DNA from: Luzula sylvatica
Lineage: Eukaryota > Streptophyta > Magnoliopsida > Poales > Juncaceae
DNA: 64,000 bases
Reading direction: 5' to 3'
Assembly (NCBI GenBank): GCA_946800325.1
Contig: OX326956.1
Span: 50,391,052 to 50,455,051 of the forward strand
The stretch's first letter is position 1, and every line of letters begins with the position of its first letter. A program made the translations under genes and the position numbers. Below are positions 45,001 through 56,900 of this stretch, in pieces. The notes beneath the pieces are model-generated. The model did no database searches. It was not told where the DNA came from and saw nothing but the letters and a program-made list of their open reading frames with translations.

Positions 45001-48000
45001 TTCTATTCCCCTTTTCTGAACTACTCGAAACGTATCCAGATTCGCAGACCTTTCTCAGCTCGCTCCTCGCGTAAGTCAATCCCTAAATACAAATCTCAAT
45101 TTTGAATTTTGAATTATTTTTTTAGAAAATTAGTTATTTACTTATTTACCTGGACATAAGATTCTGTGGCGTGATAAGCACGGGACATTGTTTCCATTGA
45201 TGAAGAATCTGGTGGTAAATGTTGAGAACTTAGTACAATTTGCATTTGAGTTATGCATAATTCTAGGGCTCCTTTGGCCGCCGCGGACTCGTCAGAACAC
45301 AAAGAAAGCAATGCCTAGTTTTTAAAAATCACAATAAAATCATATCAAAATTATGAACTGATGATAGAACATTGAGTAGAAGAATCAAAGAACCTTGAAG
45401 AGAGTAATATCGGGAGAGCAATCGTATTTATGAGCAGCACGGGTTTCGTTATCTCTTAACGGGTCGCCCGTTAAGACCCACTCCTCGGAAACAGGCAAAA
45501 TAGGAGCCGCCCTCTCAGACCCTTGACTCTCCTCAACTGAATCCCGTTCAGGAGAACTCAAATTGGACCCTCTTCTCTTCCACATTTCCTCTTTACGAGG
45601 CGTACTGGTACCGGCACCGGTACCGGACTTGCTAGGCGTCCCAGTACCGGCATTGTCGTGGGAAACCCAAGAGAAAGCTCTTTTTTGTAGGTTGTCTATG
45701 CTTTGTTTGATGCTTGGTTTTGACGGTTGATTTTCCAGTTTCTTCTGCTTTGGTCTGGAACTGGGAACTGAATTCCGGGTTTCTCGTGGCATGGATGTGA
45801 GATTGACCGAAATTGCTTTTTTAGCATATGATAATATTAAGTTATCATCTCTCAGAGATGGAAATTCCTTCAAAACCTGTGAAACAATTTTCTTAAATTC
45901 AATGTCTCGAATGAATGAATGATGAGAAAAAGACGAAAAATTGAAAGTTGGGTAGAGTACCAAAGCAGCAGACTGGAGTTGTTTCATCATTAATAAAACT
46001 TCTAATATCAATCGAGGGTGTTCGTGTAAATTAGAGCATCTTTGTTGTTGAGGCAAAGGCAATAAAGCCAAAACTTTTAGTCCCAAAGCCCAAGAATTAA
46101 GCCTCTCTAAATCTCCCTCCGATAAATTCCCAACCTTTCTCTTCAAGAAAAAATGCACCTATCCATGCAAAAATTAAAAAAATTATTCATATTTCCTATT
46201 TCACAGGGATATACACGATAATTCCTAAAGAACATACCAGCAGTTGCTTGGAGCGCAAGTCAGGCAGCAACGCCATAGCTCCAACAGCGACGGGAAGGGC
46301 ATCGTCAGAATCAGACAAAGAAGACAAAAACCGCGAGGCCGATGCGGGCCCGCCGCCACTTAGAGGGTCAGTGGTGAGGAGTTTGACGAGCTGGCGGCCT
46401 TGCAGCTCTCGCCGGAACGTAGTGGATAAGGACGAAGTTTCGGCCACCTCCAGTGCCGCGGACACGGCTCCCTTGCTCGCTAAACGGAGAGCCAGGCCTT
46501 CTCCGTCCGAATTACACGCTGCTTCCACCTGAGAAGATAATTGTGTTATGTTTTTGTCTAAGGGGGAGTTTTCTTTCTTGGGTATGAGACGGATATTTTT
46601 TTGTTTGGACCAAAATACCCCTTGTCCGATATTTTTATGACTTATTTTGAGTAGAGAATAATATAAGAGGTTTTTGAAAATATTCAGAGAGAGAGAGAGA
46701 GACCTCTTGCCAATTAGTATAGCGATCATCATCGCTCAAAATATGCTTGTATCTCCGTAAAGCTTGTTTCTTTTGATAAACCTGTTAAATAAAAGAAACA
46801 AATAATAATATGACAAAAAAAACATGAAAGAAAATGAAATTTTAAAAGGTTTAAGAAAAATATGAGGATATGAGAGTATAAAAAGTACCTCGTTCCGAAT
46901 TGGATCATTTTCAGCCAAGTGGCAAATGCACATGGTAAGAACATTTATTGCATCATCCAATTCCCATTTATGCAAATACCTACATTCGTCTCGTTTTAAT
47001 ATTTGATTGCATAAAAGTCCTCAAAAATTAGAAAAAAAAAATATATATATAAAGGACTACTTGAGAGCAAGCTGTGAGGCAAGGTGCTTATCTCGAACCC
47101 TTAGACAATACTGCCAGGTGGCGCTCGCAGAATTATTCGAGGTATTATTCTCATCTACTCCTTCTTCGATTAATAACTGAAGCAACTTATCTGATGCTCC
47201 GTTTTTTAGACACTTGTCCGAAATTCCAAGAGCATCCATCAATTTTCCTTCGTTAATTAACCTGCATGCAAATCAAGAATTTATAATTTATATTCAATTT
47301 TTGCAAAAAATTAACAAAATTACAAAAATTATGCAAATAAATTGTAATAATGGATCACTTTTCAATGAGGGTTTCGTGAGAGGCTTCATTCTCCCAGTCA
47401 AACGAAATTAAAGGAGTCTGGTGAAGCTCTTCGGTCTCAGATGCTTGTTTTGGAGTCGAGGATTCAGGAGCGGTACCATCTATTAAATTCTCCACCTCAT
47501 CCGTACCAGTACCACCGGTACCAGTATCCGTTTCTGGTTCTCTCGCCCTCTTGCGATGAGGTCTATCTCTCTGTTGATCCTTAGGTGTCGAAGTTGATTC
47601 AGATACACGGTGCAGATTAGATTGCATCTGTATCCAACGATTCAGAGTTGGAAACCTCTCAGACTGATCGACCGCAGATTCGTAAAAGCAATGCTCGGCT
47701 TCGCTATAGCCAGATAAAATAGAGCTGCCGAAAACACAGGAAAGAACCGCACGAACTGGAGAGATGTTAGCCAATTGCTTAACCACTTCCAACTGGAGAG
47801 GATAGAGAGGCCTGTCCAGTGAGTTAAAGGCAGACTTGTAAGAAGCATCGCTCGAGGGAGAGAAACTTTTAGTATCTGATAACGAGGGCGAGAGTACAAC
47901 CGGCATTGTAGCCCATCCTTGACAGTATTTTGGTACGAATACGGGCGGTACGCATGAAGATATGATTTCGTGTACAAAGTCTACAGACATTATTTCTGCG

Positions 48001-51000
48001 GCTTTTTCTGCTGCTTCTGTGCTTTTCCTCTCAAATACTAAGTGCGTCAAAAGCTATAATTACAACCAAAAAGGTATATTGGTAAGCAATAAAATGAAAT
48101 GAAGTACGGAATTAATAGTTTATACTTACATCTTTAGGGCATTCATAGATTAGGGAAAAATAGTTGAAATCATGAGTGGTATCGACTCCATCGAAAATAT
48201 CACCAACAGTAGCTATGTATATGATGAAATTCGAGAGATAACTAGAAGGCTTAGCGGGTACTGATGCGAAGATCCGGTTGCCCGTTTCCATTATTTCGGA
48301 CCCGTTTTCAGAAATAATAGGAGTGTCAATTGGTGTTGATTTTGTAACGGGTTTTAGGGTCTTAAACCCGATACCAAGAATCACACCCTTTTTATCTGAA
48401 AAGTTTTCGCCTTTGTAACCGTTTGAGTCCTGGTCTGTTTCGGCTTTTGCAAGATTGTGTAAACTACCTGAGAAATAAATTAATGAAACATTAGGGATGA
48501 ATATGTAAAACAAATATACTTTTTTGAAATTACCATGCAAAAATTGTGTTTTTCCTTTGAACGCATCGTCCATCCTTTCGTAAAGAACTCGTTGATTTTG
48601 CGCTAATTTCTGCTGATCATTTGATGAAGTATTTGTATCTTGAGAAAAGGCGTCTCGGATGCTTCTAGAAGACTCCTGAGAATAATAACAGTACAACAAA
48701 AATTCAATTCATTTGATATGTTATAAATATACTATGATTTATAGATGTGTGAGAAACTTACTGAATCTAAAAGTTCTTGTAAAGATTGAATTGCCTTTTT
48801 AGCTACAGATACGAGGGCTATTTCTTGAATTTGATTCCAGTATGTGGGACCCACCTTGGGAGGCTTTTTAATATCTATCTCGGATAATAATCTCCTCGCC
48901 TGAATTATTATATAAAAGAATGATTAAAGTAAACAAAAAGAATGTATATTAATTAACCTAAATAGTATATATGCCTGATCAAGAAGGAATTCGCAAGCAT
49001 CTCTAGAGTTTGAAGTAGTTGCGGCCCCATCAATGAAAAGAAAAATCTGAAATATAAATCATTTCCTCTTAAGAGATTACAAAACTAAAAAAATATACTA
49101 ATAGATAAAATCATACAAGAATTAAAAACTTACGGTTGATAGAGGACCGAGCTGAGCTTTATAAGACGAAACATCTAAATCCTAAATTAACAAGAAAAAA
49201 TTTAATCAATTAATCTTCCATTTTTTATGATTCTATTTGATTTATTTAAATTGATAATTTTGAATTAACGAACTCTTATACGAGAAGCACTAGAAGCCCA
49301 TCTACCAAGTTGAACAGTAAATTTATCTTCATTATTTAAGGAAAATCTACGGACAATTTCATCGCCTATATCATATTCTCCCATTGTCATACACCTGTAT
49401 AAAAAAAATCACATTACCATATAATTATTTAATATTTTGTGATATTTTTTACAACGTACAAATTTAATAATTTCGAGGGGGGGTCGCGCAAAATTGCCAA
49501 AGCTTCATTCCAAGACCATTGTTCGTCAGACAAAGGTTTGAGTCTTTGCAAGAGAGAGAGTCTCCATTCAAAATCTGATATGCTATTTCTCGCAGTGGAG
49601 AGCCTCCAGTCGAAAGCCTGCTTTGAGGATGAACTCGGTCCAGCATTTAATGCATGCTCCGTTTCGGCATTTAATGTGTTCAGTAGAGTTTCGAGAAAGG
49701 AGATCACTTTGTTATTGGTGGAGTCGACGTTTTCGCTTTCGAGAGGAGTGATGTTTGGTTTATTAATGGATATTTTGTCTGTTTGTAATAATGATAATAT
49801 TATGCTCACCATGAAAACCTATTATAAAAAAGATAAAAATTAGGTTATGAAATATTTATTTCAGATTTTATAAAACATGATTTAATTAGGGGTATAAACC
49901 TTTCTGGAAGTATCTTTAATAGCCTCTAAGTGAGTGATCATTTCTCTCTGATACTTCATAGCATTATGAAAATTATTTTCTTCTTGAGAACTATTCTCGA
50001 TGAAATTGATAGCGAATACAACTGATTCGATTGCATAGCTCATATGCACAAGCTCCACGTCTCGCCACCTGTCACAAAACAATTCATTATTATTTGGTTA
50101 ATTTAATTTTGAATTTTTCGATTTTTTTATGTACCGTTTTTGAGCTTGTGAATTGGAAGAAACAGGCTGGTTCGAAATGAACTTAATTGCGCTTTCGAAT
50201 TTTATATTCGGTACCACGTCAAAGAGAACTCTCAAAGGAGAGTGAAAATTTAATCTCTCGAGTATTAAATTCTCGACAAAAAGGTCTGCAAAATCAGATT
50301 CGGAATCCTCGTGCGAATTTTCATTAAAGAATATTGAATTTCTCAGATCCCAAGTTTGGTCAGAGTTTTGACTCGCCACGTATTTGGCCATATCGAGTCG
50401 AAAGCACAGAAGATCACAGAGATAATCCATGTACGAAACCTAAAATTCACATAGATAATATTTTTATGGTTGTAATGAAATAATTATAAGATAATGAAAT
50501 TAAAAATATTGTTACCTCGTGATTTTGAGTTTCGTGGAGAGAGAACCTTTCAGATTTGAGTAAATTTGATTTGCTTTTCCAAAACATTCTCATAAGTTCA
50601 CGCCTCAAATTAGTTTTACCAGATAATAAATCCCATCCAAGAACGGCTATCAGAGGATAAAGTACAGGAAATAGAGATACAACCTAAAAATACCGACATA
50701 AATATTAAATATTAATTAGAATAAACTTAATATATTAATAAATTAGTTATGAAGCACCTCATTGGCTTCTTCTAGTTGTTCTTTTTGAATGAGAGAGAGA
50801 GAAGTTTGAACAATGAGCTCGAGTTCGTGTTTTTTTGATACTCGTGAATAATGGTATAAATCTCTCATGCAAAATTCTACTGGTACAGTTGTAGTGCTTT
50901 CATTTATTTCCTTGGTTTCTAGAAGCTTCCTTAATGGAAGAGGTGTAGATTCAGAAATGGCAAGCTCGTGTTGTTTGATTTCCTCAGAGAGTAGCTCGTC

Positions 51001-52059
51001 TTGAATTAGCTACAAAAAGGACAAAAAAATATTAATAGTTTAATTAATCATAGTTTTTTTCCTTTCTAGTTTTTTTTTTTTGAAAATGAACCTGAATCAT
51101 TTGTATAAGTCCATTCGAGCCAGATTGGAGCAAGCCTGAATATATATGACTTAATTTTCTTCTTGATTCGAGCCATGTTTCTTCATAAGAAGAGTTTGTA
51201 TAGTTACATTTCATGACAAGTTCTTTCAAGGTATCCCTGTATTTTATTCAGAAGAATTCTTTAGAATACTGGCGTTTAATTTATGTTAATTTCTAGAAAA
51301 AATAATTTATTGCGATTAATACTATGTTTAAGGTTGAGGTAAAATAATAAATTAAAAGTCAGCAAAATTTTGGAAAATTACTTACTTATATGTCTCTTCT
51401 TCGACTCCACAATCCAAATGAAGAAAAGGGAGGTGAGTACAGGCTCCATTAATGTCGTTGTTCTCTAAACATTCCTTGATTGCACTCAAATGAGCCAATT
51501 GCAGAGTCTTTTGTATTCGTATTAGGAATTCTGTGCTGTTATCTGAAGATTTCGGTTCTTGTAATTGCTTTCTAAGATTCTCACAAATCGCATCAAAAAT
51601 ATCAGGATATTTCACAATTACTATCCATAAGAGCCTCAATTCCTCTTCAGAAACATCGTCGCGAGCATCTTCGCCTTTCAACCTCTTCAATCCCAAATCC
51701 AACAATTTCTTCAAGATTTGAATACATTCCTGTTCTGAGTCAACAATTTCTTCTGAAACTTCAAATAACACTGACTGGATCAAAATTAGGAACTCTACAT
51801 GCAACCTATCTGAATCAGAATCACTGAGCTCGAGAGATGAGAGCCAGGCGAGGTGAGAAGGGGAGGGACACGACCTCGACCAGTGTATACCTGACACGTG
51901 TCCTCCCTCGGATACGATCGTACGGAGAAAAGCAGAGGCTAGCTCAGGACGGCGCCTGTGAAGACTCAGAAGAGAGGCTCTGAGCGGCTCGAACTGGCCG
52001 AGAAAGAGGTGATCCGCCGCGACTCGAGAGAGAAGCGCGATTTCCTTGTCACTCGCCAT
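42030..52059 (-). CDS. ZFYVE26/spastizin homologue without a FYVE finger, 34 exons
   Basis: Hand-built exons, all in phase (7,059 nt, 2,352 aa): 52059-51386, 51236-51092, 51009-50758, 50683-50516, 50439-50135, 50068-49900, 49818-49460, 49394-49274, 49181-49134, 49046-48975, 48899-48762, 48675-48534, 48467-48130, 48053-47359, 47261-47061, 46979-46889, 46781-46704, 46528-46238, 46158-45961, 45876-45394, 45314-45150, 45082-44723, 44652-44570, 44477-44364, 44278-44056, 43871-43512, 43434-43333, 43250-43107, 42996-42908, 42821-42739, 42641-42526, 42443-42358, 42272-42173, 42095-42030. It starts MASDKEIALLSRVAADHLFL. The C-terminal 700 residues follow the helical solenoid of human ZFYVE26 by eye (EEWVLTGDPLRDN, AFPVWKAWGHALIRMEHYAQ, FDLAFRVIHDFNLP, AFAICGRLKSAFLAA). 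Human ZFYVE26 works with spatacsin and AP-5 in endolysosomal traffic. The segment just before EEWVLTG, where the FYVE finger would sit, is low-complexity and has no cysteines. The intron after exon 10 needs a GC donor. Confidence 0.88.
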
Positions 52060-53943
52060 GAGTAAGATGGAGAGAATACAAGAGCTTCGGATGTACTTCT
52101 AGGACATTGAAATGAACTCCATTAACGGGAAGTGTCTAGAGAGCCAGAGCTTGATTTCTGTATAATCTTCTCTGACAATGGAGAAGGAGACTCGATCTCC
52201 TCTTAACAATTTGATCGCTTTGTATGGCGGGTAGGATCCAGGTGATTTTAGTGTTAAATGACTTGCTGCATGGTTAGATACAGGATAGTTGCATACTATT
52301 GACAGGAGTTTTGTATGGGTCAAAACTGAAATGGACATCTCCGGTTCTTCAGGCGTTGGTCTGTGGATATCAATTCCCGGATTGTGTGAACGCCCAGATT
52401 TCAGGTTCTGGTATTGGAAGCGAAAATGTAAATTCCAGATTTCACAATTCGACTACTTGTACTATTGTACATTGCGTTGTATGAATACGTATACAAGTAA
52501 TGTATTCGAGTAATGTATCCGATACGATACGGATATGATGATACGTTCATTTTTCAAAAAAATTAGGAAACGATACGAATATGACGATACTGATAATGTC
52601 AGTTTTCTGCCATATCCGCAACATAATTTAAACATTGTAATATAATATAATGTGATTTTATAAGTATTAATTTTTTTTTATATTTCCAAATAAAGAAACA
52701 ATAACCTGATTTTTGGTTTCGTTTTTTTATCTCACCTAAAACCGTTGGAATAAAACATAATAATTGTTCTTCTCTTTTTCACGTGGTGTTGTCGAGTGTC
52801 TGCATCAAAGTTCAATTAACGAATAATACTCGCATAATTTACAAACAATTATATGTTACCAACAATGTATGTATTGACGTTTTGGTATACAATATAATTC
52901 ATAATTCACGTGTCTAACATGTTTTTAAAAATATACATTATTTTTCATTCAAATAAGCAAAACAAACAAAAAAATCCAAACAATTTATAAATTTGTATTA
53001 AACATTGTTAGTTCAAGCGGTTGGATATACATTCAAGCTTTAAAGAAATGCGGAGTACAAGACTCGGCAAAGTCGATATCTTGAAAAATAGGTGAGGGAC
53101 AAAGAACTCATCCTATATTCTAATTTTTTTTTATAAATTTGTGATTTTAAAATAAAGTAAACATTATTTAATAAAATTTGTACCAACCATTGGTAGCTCA
53201 AACAATTGGGTATCCATTCAACCCTCGAAGAGGTGAAGATTTCCAAGACTCGGCAAAGCCGACATTTCGAAGAAACAATTTATAAATTCATGATTTTAAA
53301 GTAAAGTAAACATTATTTAATAAAATAATGATATTTTCAATTATTTATGAATTAGAAAATTATATTTATATACTGGATTTTGTATATGTATGTTGTAAAA
53401 TAAGTCTAACTACATGTATAGCCAAATTGACGCATCAATAACATATATGTTTTATTTAACTGAATATTTCACCGACTTGAAAATGTTTGAATCGAATTAC
53501 ACGCAGATGTATTCCGTATCATATTATTTGTGTATCTCAAATTACTAAATACAGATTTATGAGTATGTTTATTGATACATGGAAATCAGTTTCGAGATGT
53601 TATTAAACCAAAATTGCATATCCTGGAAATCAAACCCGGGTTGCTAAGAAGCAAACCAGCATTTCTTATCTCGGAAACCAAAGCCAAAATTACATATCCT
53701 GGAAATCAAACCCGAGTTGCTAGGAATCAACCAGCATTTCATATCTGAGAAACCAAAGCCAGGCTGTGAGTAAATCCAGGAATCATCACTATCAGATATC
53801 GAACTGGCGGGAAACAATTCTTCCATCTCTCCTTCCTTGCGAAGCCACCTTGTCCTGGCCTAGGGTTTATACCAAGCCTGACTTCTCTATCCAAAATCCA
53901 AATTATTTACAGTTTCCTCTACATTTACAGAATTTATTCATAG
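52060..53943. other. Divergent intergenic region, ZFYVE26-like / RTEL1, with old repeats
   Basis: 52,480-52,610 has GATACGATACGGATATGATG-type repeats like those at 15,680-16,130. 53,003-53,325 holds two diverged copies (offset about 185 bp) of a segment with CAAGACTCGGCAAAG and AAAGTAAACATTATTTAATA. 53,608-53,760 is a 76-bp duplication. The two promoters must lie at the edges; no TATA box was assigned with confidence. Confidence 0.5.
53608..53760. repeat. 76-bp tandem duplication upstream of RTEL1
   Basis: Two copies of a unit beginning CCAAAATT.CATATCCTGGAA and containing AACCAGCATTTC and GAAACCAAAG occur in tandem, with about ten differences. They end roughly 185 bp before the RTEL1 start codon. 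Confidence 0.8.
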
Positions 53944-56900
53944 ATGCCGGTCTACAAAATCAGGGGAATCGATGTGGATTTCCCGTTCGAAGCTTACGAT
54001 TCTCAGATCGTCTACATGGAGAAAGTCATTCAATCGCTTCAAGAGGTAAAACTTCATTCTTTCCTTGGTTCCTTTTTTGGGTCTGAATTGATCGTTGATA
54101 TTTATCTCGCATTTTTTTATTACCTATACAGAAGCGAAATGCATTGTTGGAAAGTCCGACAGGAACAGGGAAAACTCTATGCCTACTGTGCGCCACTCTG
54201 GCATGGAGAAAGAGTTTCGGTGAATTTTCGACAAACCCTAGTTTGCCTGACGAGGAAGGATGGGTCTCTACTCAGCGGAGTAACACTCAGTCAACTCCTA
54301 ATTCATCTCAATCGGAGAATCAGCGATCTGGTTTACCAGTTATAATTTATACTTCGCGCACTCATAGCCAGCTCAAACAAGTCATCAGAGAGCTTAAAGC
54401 TAGCAAATACAGGTGCTTTTGTTTTCCTTTTCGCTCTTTTTGTGCTTTTATGAAGAATCGGCCTCGATTCATGAAATTATGTTGAAATTCGGCTTCAAAT
54501 AAGACCCAATTTATCCTCAATTGTGTAAATGATTGTTTATGGCAGACCCAAAATGGCGATACTTGGTTCAAGAGAACAAATGTGTATTCATGAAGACGTT
54601 AAGTTACTTAGAGGAAGAGCTCAAAACAACGCATGTCAGTTCCTTTGTAAAAAACGCAAATGCATTCATCAAGCCAAAGTTTCCGGTACTTATTACATCT
54701 CCCCCCCTGAAATTAATAAAATCACACTCTAATAATAACACTTCCAACTATTTTTTCAGAGTTCGTGAAGAAGCCGAATCCACTTGGCACCGAGCCATTC
54801 GACATAGAGGACTTAGTAAATGTTGGAAGAACCAAGGGCCCGTACGCTTTTTTATCCTGATCTCAAAATTACATTCATATCCAATTTATTTAAATTCTCA
54901 AATTTTGAATTTTGGAATATAGGTGCCCATATTATGTATCTAGAGAGCTACACAAACATGCAGATATATTATTCGCTCCATATAATTATTTAATCGATCC
55001 AGGAAATAGACGCACTTTGACCAATATTCCTTGGACGAAAGCCGTTCTTATTTTCGACGAAGCCCATAACTTAGTAATTATAATGTTAATTATATATTAA
55101 TATCACTCAATATAATACTATTTTCTCTCTCCTTTTTTATCTTATTCTTTTTAATATTTGTAGGAGGGTATATGTGCTGATGCAGCTTCATTTGATTTAC
55201 CGTCAAATTATTTAACTTCATGTATTACTGAAGCAAAACAATGTATAGATCTTTGCGTTAAAAAACGAGCAATTGACAAATCCGCAGATAAACAATTCGA
55301 TCCAGATAATTATGCTATTCTACGAGGTAAAGTATTTTCAGGGGCATTTACGTAATAATCAAAGTTTTCGGGGTGTATAATGCAAAATTTGTGTTTGTAC
55401 TTTAATAGGTCTGTTAATGAAACTGGAGAAAAAGATTGGAGAAGTAGAGATTAAATCGAAAGAAATTGGTTTTACTAAGCCTGGAAATTACATATTCGAT
55501 TTTTTCTCTGATTTGAATATTACTTACGACACTGCTAGTATGTTAATGGATACCATTGATAATGCGGCTCAACTCCTCGAAGAAGGTAATAATGTTTTGC
55601 AAAATAGCCCCTATTGTTTTTATATTTACGAATTTTGAATTTCAGGTAATAATGTGGCGAGTGGTAACCAAATGAAGACGAGGGGAACTGTATGCAGATT
55701 AGAAACTATTAGAGATGTATTAAATACTATTTTCAAAGACGGTGGTAAATCCCATGCTTTGTTCTATCGAGTAAGTTCAAAATTCACATTTTTTTCTCAT
55801 TATTTTTCTGAAAATTTACAATATTTTATTTTATTTTCTGTTTACAGTTTCATGTACAAGAATCTCAGTCCAATTTCGGAGATTTCAAAGGTAATTAATT
55901 AACTTAATTACACTTTATTTTTTAAATTATTTTCTTTCAATATTTATTAATTTAATTTTTGTTATTACAGGAAAGAATATAAGGACTTTAAGTTGGTGGT
56001 GTTTCAATCCAGGGTTAGCAATGCAAGAATTCGAAAGGTTGGGGGTCCCTTCCATAATTTTGACATCTGGCACTTTATCTCCTCTCGATTCCTTCGCTGT
56101 CGAACTCAACTTGTTAGTCAAAAGTCTTGTTTTTCAATCTTCATTATTATAATAAAAATAAAAGTTAATAAATAATAGAATTATGGTTTATTGTTTTGTT
56201 TAGAGAGTTTCCAATAAGGCTGGAGAATCCTCATGTGATAGATTCGCATCAAATTTGGGTTGGTGTCCTTCCAACTGGACCCTCCAGTTATCCCCTAAAT
56301 TCTTCTTTTAGGACTCGTGATTCAATTGAATATAAACAAGAACTCGGCAACACTCTTGGTAAAATAATATTATACAAGCTAATTATCATTGTATTATTTA
56401 TATATAAAAATAATTAATTTTGTGATTTTATGTTTTTTAGTGAATTTTGCGAGAATTGTGCCAGATGGATTGCTTGTTTTCTTCCCTTCATATTATATGA
56501 TGGATAAGTCTATTGAGTGTTGGAAAAGTATGGTACGGAAATTAAATTTTCCCAATATTTTTTATTTAATTTAATTTGATATGATTTTATTTTCGAAAAC
56601 AGAGCAATTCGAGTTCAACAATTTGGGAGAGGATTTGCAAGCATAAACAACCTGTAATCGAGCCTAAACAATCTGCTCTATTTGCTCATGCAATTGAGGT
56701 TATTTTCGTAATATCAATATTTCATCTTATTCTCTAATTTTATGCTTTATAATGAATATATTTTCAATTCCTTTTTTTGGCAGGATTTTGAGGTAAAATT
56801 GCGCGATAAATCCACAACCGGTGCGATCTTTTTTGCTGTTTGTCGCGGAAAAGTACATTAATCATTTTATTTATTTATACTCAATCATTATGTAATACTT

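Noticed and set aside
53766..54086. 106-codon frame overlapping the RTEL1 start
   Set aside because: It is in another frame and covers the RTEL1 5' UTR and first exon, whose frame is secured by helicase motifs.
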